Positions 11,352 through 20,700 of a stretch of DNA of 64,000 nucleotides are shown in pieces. Below the pieces are notes generated by a model that searched no databases, had not been told where the DNA came from, and saw nothing but the letters and a program-made list of their open reading frames with translations. Position numbers and translations under genes: made by a program. The stretch is from assembly GCA_964434535.1 (NCBI GenBank), contig CAYSWA010000004.1:62001-126000 (forward strand), given 5' to 3'. Position 1 is the stretch's first letter; each line of letters begins with the position of its first letter. Source of the stretch: SM23-32 sp964434535 (GTDB lineage: Bacteria; Planctomycetota; Brocadiia; SM23-32).

Positions 11352-12084
11352 TTACCCCTTGTTCAGCCACAGGTCCAGGCGGGACAGCGGCGAGTAGGGC
11401 TTCCCGACGATGGAGGGCAGGTCAGCTCCGGGGATCAAGCCCACCTTGGCGTGGTGGACCGGGCGACCCTTGTCGAGCAGGACCTCCTCGAACGTGCCGT
11501 CGCCGCGGTTGCGGTAGGCGATCAGCCTGGCGTCCGGGTAGCCCTCCAGCCCCATTTCCCCGACGAAGATATCCGGCAGGCCGTCCCCGTCCATGTCGGC
11601 CACTTGCAGGCTGTGGGGGTGGAACAGGTCGTTGCGCAGCGGGTGCATCTCCCAGTCGGGGAAGCCGGAGAACCAGGCCAGCCGGCCGGGGTCGCTCTCG
11701 CCCTCGCTGAGCACCACCTCCGGCCGGCCGTCGCCGTCCAGGTCGCCCACGGCGACGCAGGTCATGACGAAGTCCGGCGCGATGGGATAGCGCCGCCAGG
11801 CCGCGCCGTCTCGCTTGAACCAGTAGGGCCCGNNNNNNNNNNNNNNNNNNNNNNNNNNNNNNNNNNNNNNNNNNNNNNNNNNNNNNNNNNNNNNNNNNNN
11901 NNNNNNNNNNNNNNNNNNNNNNNNNNNNNNNNCGTTGCCCCCCCAGTCGTTGCCGGCCACCAGGTCGGGGCGGCCGTTGCCCGTGATGTCGAGCGTCACG
12001 CCGCCGGCCTCGAAGCGGGCCGTCCCTATGGTGTGGCGCTTCCACGGGTGGCTCGGGGTCCACGCAGAGGTATTCGAACTGCAT
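11352..12084 (-). CDS. FG-GAP/VCBS-repeat protein, interrupted by gap and frameshift
   Basis: Minus-strand gene of calcium-binding FG-GAP/VCBS style. Repeats such as DLDGDGRPEVVLSEGE, DMDGDGLPDIFVGEMG and DITGNGRPDLVAGNDWG have the DxDGDGxxD signature of integrin-like propellers. The likely start is ATG at 12084-12082 (MQFEYLCVDPEPP), but the following segment HPWKRHTIGTARFEAGG lies in a different frame, so a one-base indel sits near 12045-12055. A 100-N gap (11833-11932) removes part of the middle; both sides match the same family. The damage may be assembly error rather than real decay. No signal peptide is seen. Confidence 0.75.
11833..11932. other. Assembly gap of 100 N
   Basis: A run of exactly 100 undetermined bases, the usual placeholder length for a scaffold join. 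The true size is unknown, so the reading frame across it cannot be trusted. Confidence 0.99.
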
Positions 12085-12104
12085 CGGCGGGCGCTCCCAG
12101 GTTA

Positions 12105-12285
12105 GTGCGTTAGGTTCTCCGGCGGAAGGATATCCGGCTATCGCGCGCACGTCAATCGCCGCCGACCGTCCTTTCGGCGCCTCGCGATCGCCTTCGGCCC
12201 GCCGCTCGCCTTCCTGCTCGGCGTCGTCTTCATCGCCCCGGCCACCCTGCTGAGCCGACTTGCCGCCGCGCCCCGTTCCCGGTAG
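12105..12285 (+). pseudogene. Possible 3' remnant encoding one membrane segment
   Basis: The plus strand is open from just after a TAG near 12102 to a TAG at 12283-12285. It encodes an Arg-rich stretch then a hydrophobic segment (LAIAFGPPLAFLLGVVF and on) typical of a single membrane helix. No ATG, GTG or TTG exists in the frame, so it is either a gene tail whose front is lost or chance. It lies directly upstream of the NUDIX promoter, whose -10 overlaps its stop. Confidence 0.25.
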
Positions 12286-12288
12286 GAT
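12260..12288 (+). promoter_or_regulatory. Sigma70-type promoter for the NUDIX gene
   Basis: TTGCCG (12260-12265), 17-bp spacer, TAGGAT (12283-12288), 46 bases upstream of the ATG. Confidence 0.7.
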
Positions 12289-12334
12289 ACCCTGGCTCCT
12301 GCGTTGCGCCGAGGAGCCGGAGGTATAGACCCGG

Positions 12335-12988
12335 ATGGCCGAAGACGTGCCCACCAGGATGTACGTGACGACGGACGCCGTGGCGATCAGCTTCTCGCCT
12401 TCCGAGGGGCTGCGGGTTCTGCTCGTGCGGCGGGCCAACCCGCCGTTCCAGAGGAGCTGGGCGCTGCCGGGCGGGTTCGTGGAACGGGACGAGGACCTGC
12501 CCGACGCGTGCGAGCGGGAGCTCAGGGAGGAGACCGGCGTGCGGCCCAGCGCGCTGGTGCAGGTCGGCGCCTGGGGCAAGCCGGGACGCGACCCCCGGGG
12601 CCGCAACGTCAGCGTCGTCTACATCGCCACCGTCCGCCTGGACCAGTCCGAGCCGGAGGCCGGCTCCGACGCGGCGCGGGTGGAGTGGCGCCGGGCGACC
12701 AACCTGCCCCAGCTCGGCTTCGACCACGAGGAGATCGTGGAGGCGACGCTGGAGAGATTGAGCGCGATGGCCACGCGCTCGCACATCGTCTACGGCCTGC
12801 TGCCCGAGCGGTTCGACATCGACGCGCTCAAGGACGCCCTCACCGCGTGCAGCGGCGAGCTGATGACCGAGTCGGAGGCGATGGCCTTCGCCAAGCGGTG
12901 CCGCGTGGTGAAGGAATCCACGCACCTGCCCCGCGAGGGACAGCTCTTCCGCTGCGTGGCGGCCGACCTGCTCGCCGCGCCGCGCTGA
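12335..12988 (+). CDS. NUDIX hydrolase with C-terminal winged-helix-like region
   Basis: 217 residues. A complete Nudix box (GGFVERDEDLPDACEREL then REETGV, Gx5Ex7REUxEExGU) lies at about residues 48-70, so it should be catalytically competent on a nucleoside diphosphate derivative such as ADP-ribose. The C-terminal 70 residues (from about LLPERFDIDALKDALTA) resemble the winged-helix tail of NrtR-type NAD regulators and the related hydrolase subfamily. Whether it acts as enzyme, regulator or both cannot be told here; there is no NAD gene nearby. It is monocistronic and converges on hisB with only three bases between the stop codons. Confidence 0.85.
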   Translation: MAEDVPTRMYVTTDAVAISFSPSEGLRVLLVRRANPPFQRSWALPGGFVERDEDLPDACERELREETGVRPSALVQVGAWGKPGRDPRGRNVSVVYIATVRLDQSEPEAGSDAARVEWRRATNLPQLGFDHEEIVEATLERLSAMATRSHIVYGLLPERFDIDALKDALTACSGELMTESEAMAFAKRCRVVKESTHLPREGQLFRCVAADLLAAPR

Positions 12989-12991
12989 AGC

Positions 12992-13591
12992 TCAGAGCAC
13001 GCCCTTGGTGGAGGGCACCTCGCCGGCCTGGCGGGGGTCGATCTCCACCGCCTGCCGCAGCGCCCGCGCCACGCCCTTGAAGGCGCTCTCGGCGATGTGG
13101 TGCGAGTTGTCCCCCCGCACCAGGTCCACGTGCATCGTCACGCCGCCGTTGAGGCAGAAGGCGTGCAGGAACTCGCCGACCAGCTCCACGTCGAACTCGC
13201 CGACCTTCTGCGAGGGGAAGCGCACGTTGTAGCTGAGCAGCCCCCGCCCGCTCAGGTCGAGCGCGACGGCGACCAGGCTCTCCTCCATCGGCACGCGGGC
13301 CTGCCCGAAGCGCGCGATGCCCCGCTTCTCGCCCAGGGCCTCCGCCAGCGCCTTGCCCAGAACGATGCCCACGTCCTCGGTGGTGTGGTGGGCGTCGACC
13401 TCCAGGTCGCCGCTGGCACGGCACGCCAGGTCGAACAGGCCGTGGCGCGTGAGCAGCTCCAGCATGTGGTCCAGGAAGCCGACGCCGGTGCTCACCTCGG
13501 CGCGGCCGGCCCCGTCCAGGGCCAGCTCGGCGTGGATGGCGGTCTCGCGGGTCTCGCGCTCGACGACGGCGCGGCGGTCTTGCTCGCTCAT
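12992..13591 (-). CDS. hisB: Imidazoleglycerol-phosphate dehydratase
   Basis: 199 residues, the sixth step of histidine synthesis, normally a manganese-dependent 24-mer. Both metal-binding motifs are present: GVGFLDHMLELLTRHG and HHTTEDVGI in the first half, DNSHHIAESAFKG in the second. It is the monofunctional dehydratase without an HAD phosphatase domain. ATG 13591 has GGAGGGA upstream and gives the normal family length. It lies 93 bases downstream of hisC on the same strand, so the two are probably cotranscribed. Confidence 0.96.
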   Translation of the reverse strand: MSEQDRRAVVERETRETAIHAELALDGAGRAEVSTGVGFLDHMLELLTRHGLFDLACRASGDLEVDAHHTTEDVGIVLGKALAEALGEKRGIARFGQARVPMEESLVAVALDLSGRGLLSYNVRFPSQKVGEFDVELVGEFLHAFCLNGGVTMHVDLVRGDNSHHIAESAFKGVARALRQAVEIDPRQAGEVPSTKGVL

Positions 13592-13684
13592 GGCGTCCCT
13601 CCCCGGCGGCGGGCGCAGTGCTCTGGTGGCCATGGTACTACAGCGCGCGGGGGCGCTGCACGCGCAAAACGCGGCCGATGGCGC

Positions 13685-14737
13685 TCAGCTCTCCGAGAGG
13701 ACGTCGCGCAGCGCGTCGAGCAGCGCGTCGGTCTGCTCCTCGGTGCCGACCGTGATGCGGAGGCACTCGTCGAGGCGCGGCGCATCGAAGTAGCGCACCA
13801 GGACCTTCCGCTCGAAGAGCGCCCGGAAGATCTCCTCCGCCTCGGTGCCCTCGGGCGCCCGGGCGAAGATGAAGTTCGCCTGCGACGGCCGGCAGCAAAA
13901 GCCGAGCGCCCCGAGCTCGGCGGCGAGGCGCTCCCGCGTGGCCCGGACCCGCTCCACGTTGCGGCGCAGCCAGTGCTGGTCCTCGATCGCCGCCGTGGCG
14001 GCCGCCACCGAGAGGGCGTCCACGTTGTAGGAGTCCTTCACCTTGGCCATGCCCTCGATCAGCGGCTCCTGCGCCACGGCGTAGCCGAACCGCAGGCCGG
14101 CCAGGCTGTAGGACTTCGAGAGCGTCCGCGTCACAAGCACGTTCTCGCAGCGCTCCACCAGGCCGAGGCAGTTCGCCTCGGCGAAGTCCACGTATGCCTC
14201 GTCGATCAGCAGGACGCCGTCGATGGAGAGGGCCAGCTCCTCCAGCAGGCCGGGATCGACCAGCGTGCCGGTCGGGGCGTTGGGGTTGCTCACCATGGTC
14301 AACGGCGCGCCGGTCGTGGCCAGGCCGGCCGGCAGCGCATAGTCGTCCGGGAAGGGCACGGCGAGGGGCCGGGCGCCCTGGATCCGGGCGAGCGTCTCAT
14401 ACAGCGTGTAGGTCGGCCAGGGGAAGGCGAGGGCATCGCCCACGGCGCAGAAGCTGCGCACGGCGATGTTGAGCAGGTCGTCGGAGCCGTTGCCGCAGAG
14501 GATGCGCTCGGGCCGGATGCCGAGCACGCGTCCGGCGGCCTCGCGGAAGCCCTGGGCCATCGGGTTGGGGTACTTGCGCAGGGCGTGCGGCGAGGCGCCC
14601 CGCAGCGCCTCCATGACGCGCGGCGAGGGCGGGTAGGGGTTCTCGTTGGTGTTGAGCTTGACGTAGCCCGGCCCGCCGGGTTGGAAGCCCGGCTCGTAGC
14701 CCTCCATCGCCTCGATCTCGGATCGGAAGTAGGTCAT
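13685..14737 (-). CDS. hisC: Histidinol-phosphate aminotransferase
   Basis: 350-residue fold-type I PLP aminotransferase. It has LNTNENPYPPSP near the N-terminus (HisC signature), SNPNAPTGT, the cofactor aspartate in IDEAYVDF, and the PLP lysine in TRTLSKSYSLAGLRFGY. It converts imidazole acetol phosphate to histidinol phosphate with glutamate. ATG 14737 starts just before the conserved N-terminus. A strong minus-strand promoter lies about 55 bases upstream. It is probably the first gene of hisC-hisB; the other his genes are elsewhere. Confidence 0.95.
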   Translation of the reverse strand: MTYFRSEIEAMEGYEPGFQPGGPGYVKLNTNENPYPPSPRVMEALRGASPHALRKYPNPMAQGFREAAGRVLGIRPERILCGNGSDDLLNIAVRSFCAVGDALAFPWPTYTLYETLARIQGARPLAVPFPDDYALPAGLATTGAPLTMVSNPNAPTGTLVDPGLLEELALSIDGVLLIDEAYVDFAEANCLGLVERCENVLVTRTLSKSYSLAGLRFGYAVAQEPLIEGMAKVKDSYNVDALSVAAATAAIEDQHWLRRNVERVRATRERLAAELGALGFCCRPSQANFIFARAPEGTEAEEIFRALFERKVLVRYFDAPRLDECLRITVGTEEQTDALLDALRDVLSES

Positions 14738-14788
14738 GGCGGCGGCCCTCCGGCCGCGGCAGACGGGATGCGCTCGGCAGGACGGCGC

Positions 14789-14817
14789 ATTATACGCGGC
14801 GCTGTGCAGGCCCGCAA
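14789..14817 (-). promoter_or_regulatory. Sigma70-type promoter for hisC-hisB
   Basis: Read on the minus strand: TTGCGG (14817-14812), 17-bp spacer, consensus TATAAT (14794-14789). Confidence 0.8.
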
Positions 14818-14944
14818 AGGGCCGGGAGGACAGCCGTTCGCTGCTCGTGGCTTGCAGCCTTCGCCGCCGAGCCTGCTTCGGCGCAGCGGGCCGTTGCTCG
14901 TCAGGCGCCGGCCGCGCGTTGTCATCCCGAGCGGCCCGGCGCCG

Positions 14945-14973
14945 TTGACTTGCCGCGCCGGGCGGCCGATAAT
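14945..14973 (+). promoter_or_regulatory. Sigma70-type promoter for trpG/pabA
   Basis: TTGACT (14945-14950), 17-bp spacer, GATAAT (14968-14973), 29 bases before the start codon. Confidence 0.8.
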
Positions 14974-15002
14974 GCGGGACGAACCACCGCTCTGAGGGCC
15001 CC

Positions 15003-15572
<570 letters not shown>

Positions 15573-15927
15573 GAAGGACGAAGTGGGAAGGCTGAAGGGG
15601 CGGCTCCACTCGTCCACGGCCGTTGCTCGTTGTTCGTTGCTCGTGCGGGACGGCTTCGAACGCAGGGAACGGCGAGGGAAGGCTGAAGGAGAGGCTCAAG
15701 GGTCAGTGCTCCCGGCCCCACGTGCGCGCTGGCCACGTCGAGCAGCCGGTTGAGGGGATAGAGGGCGATGGCCAGCCGCCCGGGCGGCGCGTCGGGGAGC
15801 TGCACGCGGTTCTGTCCGAGCATGTCCGGGGCGACGATGGAGCGTTCGGGCGTGCATCCAGGAGCGCAGCGAGGCCGTTGCCTCGTCCTCGCTCTTGTCC
15901 TGGGCCGTGACCGCAGCCGCCCAATCT
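15573..15927. repeat. Repeat-rich intergenic region between trpG and ybgC
   Basis: 355 bases without a convincing gene. From 15572 purine-rich heptads follow the trpG stop (GGAAGGA-CGAAGTG and similar, to about 15606). At 15622-15649 there are heptamers GTTGCTC, GTTGTTC, GTTGCTC then GTGCGGG, a family found again at 46650-46684 and 62786-62820. On the minus strand about 15708-15840 reads as a protein-like stretch (APDMLGQNRVQLPDAPPGRL and on) without a start, possibly a gene remnant that I cannot identify. At 15922-15942 CAATCTT heptamers run into the ybgC stop. Confidence 0.7.
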
Positions 15928-16332
15928 TCAATCTTCAATTCGGAGGGCCTCGGCGAGGTCCTCCGGCAGGCGCCGCACGCGGCGGTCCCCTCCCAGGCAG
16001 ACGACCACGACTTTCCCCTCGACGATCAGCACGCCGTCGTCGGGACGCACGATCCGGGTTCCGAAGGTGACGCTGGTGCGCCCCAGCTTCTCCACGCGGG
16101 TCTCGACCCGCAGCAGGTCGTCGTAGTGGGCCGGCGCCCGGTAGTCGCACTCGGCGTGGACGACGACGAGGTGGACGCCCCGCTCCTCCATCTGGCGGTA
16201 GGAGAGGCCCGTTGCGCGCAGGAACTCCGTGCGCCCGACCTCGAAGTAGACCAGGTAGTTGGCGTAGTAGACGACGCCGAACCCGTCCGTGTCGGCGTAG
16301 CGCACGCGGATATCGACCGTCTCGCGCTTCAT
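15928..16332 (-). CDS. ybgC: YbgC-type acyl-CoA thioesterase
   Basis: 134-residue hotdog-fold thioesterase (4HBT). The family signature YADTDGFGVVYYANYLVYFE lies at residues 12-31, including the catalytic Asp. It hydrolyses short acyl-CoA; in proteobacteria it accompanies tol-pal, which is absent here. The C-terminal residues RIED and the stop are formed by CAATCTT heptamer repeats, so the end of the protein has apparently been created or altered by a repeat. The upstream region (16333-16440) holds more repeats and no clear promoter. Confidence 0.9.
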   Translation of the reverse strand: MKRETVDIRVRYADTDGFGVVYYANYLVYFEVGRTEFLRATGLSYRQMEERGVHLVVVHAECDYRAPAHYDDLLRVETRVEKLGRTSVTFGTRIVRPDDGVLIVEGKVVVVCLGGDRRVRRLPEDLAEALRIED

Positions 16333-16460
16333 CGCGCCTCCTCCATGTCGGCAGCCGCCTCACGAACAACGAGCGACCAGCGGCAGTTGTCGGTTGACGG
16401 TTGTCGGTTGACGGAAACAGCAGAGCGCGCAGGGTCAGGCCGTTGATCCACGTTCATCCG

Positions 16461-16518
16461 CGCGTTCCCCGCGTTGGCCGTTCCCTGACAACTGAACAAC
16501 CGACAACGGACAACCGCC
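16461..16518. repeat. Inverted repeat copy downstream of xerC/D
   Basis: The core 16461-16503 (starting CGCGTTCCCCGCGTTGG) matches the reverse complement of 17512-17554 with two mismatches in 43 bases. Similarity extends to GACAACCGCC at 16518, which ends one base before the xerC/D stop codon. The preceding bases (CCACGTTCATCCGCG) resemble the 10-bp-period repeats around 29942 and 30430. Confidence 0.85.
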
Positions 16519-16519
16519 G

Positions 16520-17416
16520 TTACCCCCTCGGATGGCACCGCTGGTGGACGGCCTTCAGGCGGCTGCGGTCCACGTGGGTGTAGATCTCGGTGGTGGAGAT
16601 GTCGGCGTGGCCGAGCATGACCTGCACGGCGCGCAGGTCGGCCCCGCCGGCCAGCAGGTGCGTGGCGAAGCTGTGGCGCAGCATGTGCGGGTGCACGTGG
16701 CCGAGCCCGGCGGCGCGCGCGTGCCTGTTCACCCGCTGCCAGACGGCCGAGCGGCTCAGCCGGTTGCCTCGCGCGGTCACGAAGAGGGCGGGCTCGTCCC
16801 CGCGCCGGAGCAGCTCGGGGCGCCCGCGCTCCAGGTATGCGCGCAGCGCCTCGCGGGCCGACCGGCCGACCGGCACCAGGCGCTCCTTCATCCGCTTGCC
16901 GTAGCAGCGCACGAAGCCGTACTGAAAGTTGACGTCGCCCACGTCGAGCCCGCACAGCTCGCTGGCCCGCGCGCCGGTGGCGTAGAGCATCTCGAGCATG
17001 GCGCGGTCCCGCAGGCCGAGCGGCGTGTCGGCGCCGGGGGCTTCGAGCAGGGCTTCGACCCCCTCGACGCTCAGGACCTCGGGCATGCGCTTCCAGAGGC
17101 GCGGCGTCTGGAACGCCTCGGCGGGGTCGCCGGCGACGTAGCCTTCCATCAGCAGGAACCGGTAGAACATGCGCACGGCCACCAATCGCCGCCAGACCGT
17201 GCCCGAGGCGAGGCCCCGCGCGCGGGCGGCCTCGACGTAGTCGACCAGGCGCGCGGCGTTCACCGCCTCCAGGTCGGCCGCGCCGGCGGCGCCGAGGAAG
17301 GCGAGGAAGTCCTCCACGTCCGACCGATAAGCCTCGACCGTGTTGCGGCTCAGCCCGCACTCGGCGGCGCAGTAGTGCAGGAAGTAGTCGAGCAACTGCT
17401 CGGCCGTCTCGGCCAT
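16520..17416 (-). CDS. xerD: XerC/XerD-type tyrosine recombinase
   Basis: 298 residues with the SAM-like core-binding N-terminal domain (1-100) and a complete catalytic domain: Arg150 in GARASEL, Lys174, His244-x-x-Arg247 in HPHMLRHSF, His270 in LGHADIS and Tyr279 in TTEIYTHV. The length and lack of extra domains fit the housekeeping dimer-resolution enzymes XerC/XerD rather than a phage integrase; C and D cannot be distinguished here. The gene is framed by inverted repeats at 16461-16518 and 17496-17554, which is unusual for a housekeeping recombinase. A TTGCAT-18-TAGCAT promoter lies upstream. Confidence 0.9.
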   Translation of the reverse strand: MAETAEQLLDYFLHYCAAECGLSRNTVEAYRSDVEDFLAFLGAAGAADLEAVNAARLVDYVEAARARGLASGTVWRRLVAVRMFYRFLLMEGYVAGDPAEAFQTPRLWKRMPEVLSVEGVEALLEAPGADTPLGLRDRAMLEMLYATGARASELCGLDVGDVNFQYGFVRCYGKRMKERLVPVGRSAREALRAYLERGRPELLRRGDEPALFVTARGNRLSRSAVWQRVNRHARAAGLGHVHPHMLRHSFATHLLAGGADLRAVQVMLGHADISTTEIYTHVDRSRLKAVHQRCHPRG

Positions 17417-17455
17417 GGCATGACCGCCGCGCTGAGGGAGGGAGCGACCGCCCCC

Positions 17456-17485
17456 ATGCTACCGTTCGCCCGCCGCCGTATGCAA
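17456..17485 (-). promoter_or_regulatory. Probable promoter for xerC/D
   Basis: Read on the minus strand: TTGCAT (17485-17480), 18-bp spacer, TAGCAT (17461-17456), 39 bases before the start codon. It lies inside the downstream inverted repeat copy. Confidence 0.55.
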
Positions 17486-17495
17486 ACCGCCGGAG

Positions 17496-17554
17496 GGCGG
17501 TTGTCAGTGGTTCGGTTGTCCAGTTGTCAGGGAACGACCAACGCGGGGAACGCG
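17496..17554. repeat. Inverted repeat copy upstream of xerC/D
   Basis: Partner of 16461-16518 in opposite orientation; 17512-17554 differs from it at two positions. It continues into ACGCGGATTGACGCGGGTGG (17548-17567), a roughly 10-base-period stretch like the repeats that frame the gene at 30005. Confidence 0.85.
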
Positions 17555-17630
17555 GATTGACGCGGGTGGACGCAGACGGCGGGAGCCACCTTTCGCAAAC
17601 GGGGCGCGACCGCTGGGGCGGAGAACGCGG

Positions 17631-17659
17631 TTGTTTTCCGGGCCTGCCTGCCATAGAAT
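17631..17659 (+). promoter_or_regulatory. Sigma70-type promoter for the pseudokinase-FGE gene cluster
   Basis: TTGTTT (17631-17636), 17-bp spacer, TAGAAT (17654-17659), 55 bases before the ATG at 17715. Confidence 0.75.
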
Positions 17660-17714
17660 ACGCGGCGCTCCCTGTGAGCGTTCCCGTGCGTAACTCCGAG
17701 ACGGTGTAGTCGAT

Positions 17715-20700
17715 ATGACGGAAGACCCTTCCCCCCGCGTCCGCCTGGGTCCCTACCGGCTGGTGCGGTTCCTGCGCGAGGACGTGGCCGGTCAGCTCTA
17801 CGTGGCGCGCCACGTCGACCGGCCCGGCGAGGTGATCGTGAAGGTCTTCGCGCCCTCCGTCTGCCAGAATCCGGCCTTCGGGCGCTACTTCTACCACAAG
17901 TGCGCCGACCGCCAGGCGCTGATCGAGCACCCGAACGTCCTCCAGGTCATCGACGTGGGCCAGGAGTCCGGCGCCTCCTACGTGGTGGTCGAGGATGCCG
18001 GCGGCGAGCAGCTCTCCCAGAAGCTCTCCGAGGCGCCGCTGGAGACCGAGGAGGCGCTCAACATCGTGCGCCAGATCGCCGAGGGTCTGCGGGCCGGCCA
18101 CCGGCGCGACATCGTGCACGGGCACGTCAAGCCATCCGACGTGATCCTCACCCGGGACAAGCTCGGCCGGCCGCTGGTGAAGGTCTGCTTCTTCGACCTC
18201 GGGCTCGGCGCCACCGAGAGCGTGGTCTCGATCTTCGGCGAGGCCGTCGGCGCGCCGAAGTACATGGCCCCCGAGGTCATCAAGGGGCGCCTGCCCGGCC
18301 CCCAGGCCGACGTCTTCGCCCTCGGCGTGCTCGCCTACGAGCTGCTGACGGGTCAGGAGCCCTTCCCCAGCGACCACGCCGTCGGCTACCTGTTCAGCAA
18401 CTGCGAGAGCGACCCTACGGCGCCGGGCCACGCCCGTGCCGACCTGGCCCACGAGATCGCGCTGGTGGTGATGCGGATGCTCGAGAAGGAGCCCGCGCGC
18501 CGCTACCGCAGCATGCAGCGCGTGATCGACGACCTGGACCGCTGCGCCCAGAGCATGCAGACCGGGCATGTCGAGGCGGTGCCCTACGGGAGCGATTCGG
18601 CCTTCGCCCGCACCTACGAGCTGCCGGCGCAACGGGCCGAGGCGGCGAAGGGGCGGCCGAGGCCGGCGAGACAGATCGTCGGCGTTGCCGCGCTGGTGGT
18701 GCTGGTCGGCCTGCTCGGCTACTGGTTCGGCGGCGGGTTCCCCGGCTTCCGGGCGGAGGGGACGCCGATCGAGCGGGCCGCAGCGCCCCCGCCCCGGCCG
18801 GGCCCGGTCGCCCCGCCCGGTTCGGCCCGGTTGCGGGCGGTCGCCCCGCCGCAGGTGGCCGGCCCGGCGGGCGAAGCGCCCGCGCCCCCGGAGGGCGAGG
18901 AGCCGGCCCGCGACGCGTTCGAGCTGGCCAGCCGGGACTGGGAGCGCTTCAGCCGGCGCAACGACTTCGAGCTCGGCATCGAGGCGTTCCGCGCCGTCGC
19001 CCGGCAGCATCCCGACACGCCCTACGCCCGGCGCGCCCGCGAGCAGATCGCCCGCATCCATACCGAGTGGGCCCGCAGCGAGGCAGACGTGGCCAACCTG
19101 GAGGCCGCCGTCAGCCACTACGAGGAGGCCCTCGCGGCGGCACCCGAGGCCAGCTCGGCGGCCGACCTGGCCCGCCGCAGCCTGCCCGGCGCCCTGGCCG
19201 CGCTCGCGGAGTCGGTGCGCCTCAAAGGCCAGTACGAGCGGGCCATCGACATCTACGAGCAGATCGCCGAGCGCTTCCCCGGCACCAAGGAGGCCGCCCT
19301 GCTGGAGAGCCGCAAGCCGCAGATCATGCTCGAGCAGGCATTCATGCTGTGGCACGACGCGGAGCGCTACGACGAGGCCCTCAGCCGCCTGTTGGAGGTC
19401 GTGCGGGATTACGGCGGGACCGAATGGGGCGAGAACGCCCGCCAGGCCGTGCCCGACCTCTACCTGGACGCCGTGCGGGAGAAACTCAGCGCCGCACGCT
19501 ACGGCGAGGCGCGCGCCCAGCTCGTGGAGCTCGTCGAGGCCTACCCCGCGCACAAGGCGGCCGGGAAGGCGGCCGAGCTGGATGCGCAGATCCTGTTCCG
19601 GCTCTTCCAGGCCGAGCGAGAGGCCGGGGCGCAAGGCAGCGGCGAGGAGCACTACGGCGAGCTGCTCCAGCGCTACCGGGCCAGCGCCTGGACGGTGCGG
19701 GCGGCCCGCGTCGTGCTGGGGCTGGAGCGTCCCGCGGGCGACGTGTTCGATTCCACCACGGCGCGCAGCCAGCTCAAGGACGCGCGGGAGGCATACGGGC
19801 GCCTCGAGTTCCCCGCCGCCCTCACCGCCCTGAAGGGCGTGCTGCGCTACGCGCGGGCCGAATCGCCCGAAGCCGCCGAGGCGCTGGCCACGCTGCCGCA
19901 GTGGCTCTACGAGTCGGCCATGCACATCTACGGCCAGGGCATGCGCGGCGAGTGGCGCCCGGCGCTGGCGGAACTCTCCGCGCAGTTCCCCGGCACCGAG
20001 TATGCCCGCAGGGCCGGGCGCGTCACCGACATGGTCGACGACCCGCCGGAGGGCATGGTCTACGTCGCCGCCGGCCCGTTCTGGATGGGCACAGGGGAGG
20101 ATGAGATCATCTCCCTGCTGCGCAAACACGGTCCGAACGCCCTCGGCGGCGGGCGGGAGGAGGTGCTGCTCTTCGCCGAGGTGGCCGGCCTGCTCAGCGA
20201 GACGCCGCGGCACGTCGAGCGGACCGACGCCTTCTTCATCGACCGCACCGAGGTGACCAACGCCGAGTACAAGGAGTTCGTGGACGCCACGGGCACGCCG
20301 CCGCCGGCCGGCTGGCCCGGCGGCACCTACCCGGAGGGAGCGGGCCAGCGCCCCGTGGTCAACGTCAGCCTCTCCGAGGCCGCCGCCTACGCGAAGTGGC
20401 GCGGCTGCCGGCTGCCCACCGAGGCCGAGTGGGAGAAGGCCGCCCGGGGCACCGACGGGCGACGCTTCCCCTGGGGCGAGCTGTTCGACCAGAAGGGCGC
20501 TCACCACATGCGCTCGGAGGCGGCCGGCACGGTCGCCGTCGGCTCCTTCCCCACCTGGGACAGCCCCTACGGCTGCCTCGACGTGATCGGCAACGTGCGC
20601 GAGTGGACGACGACGCCGAGCGCCGCCTACGCGGGCTCTCGCTGGCAGGGCGCCGCCGAGGTGGCCGGCACCGTCGTCGCCCGCGGCGGGGCGTGGTTCC

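Noticed and set aside
16520..17416. Phage integrase or integron integrase
   Set aside because: Length and domain content match XerC/XerD, and there is no attachment site, gene cassette or integron-specific insert.
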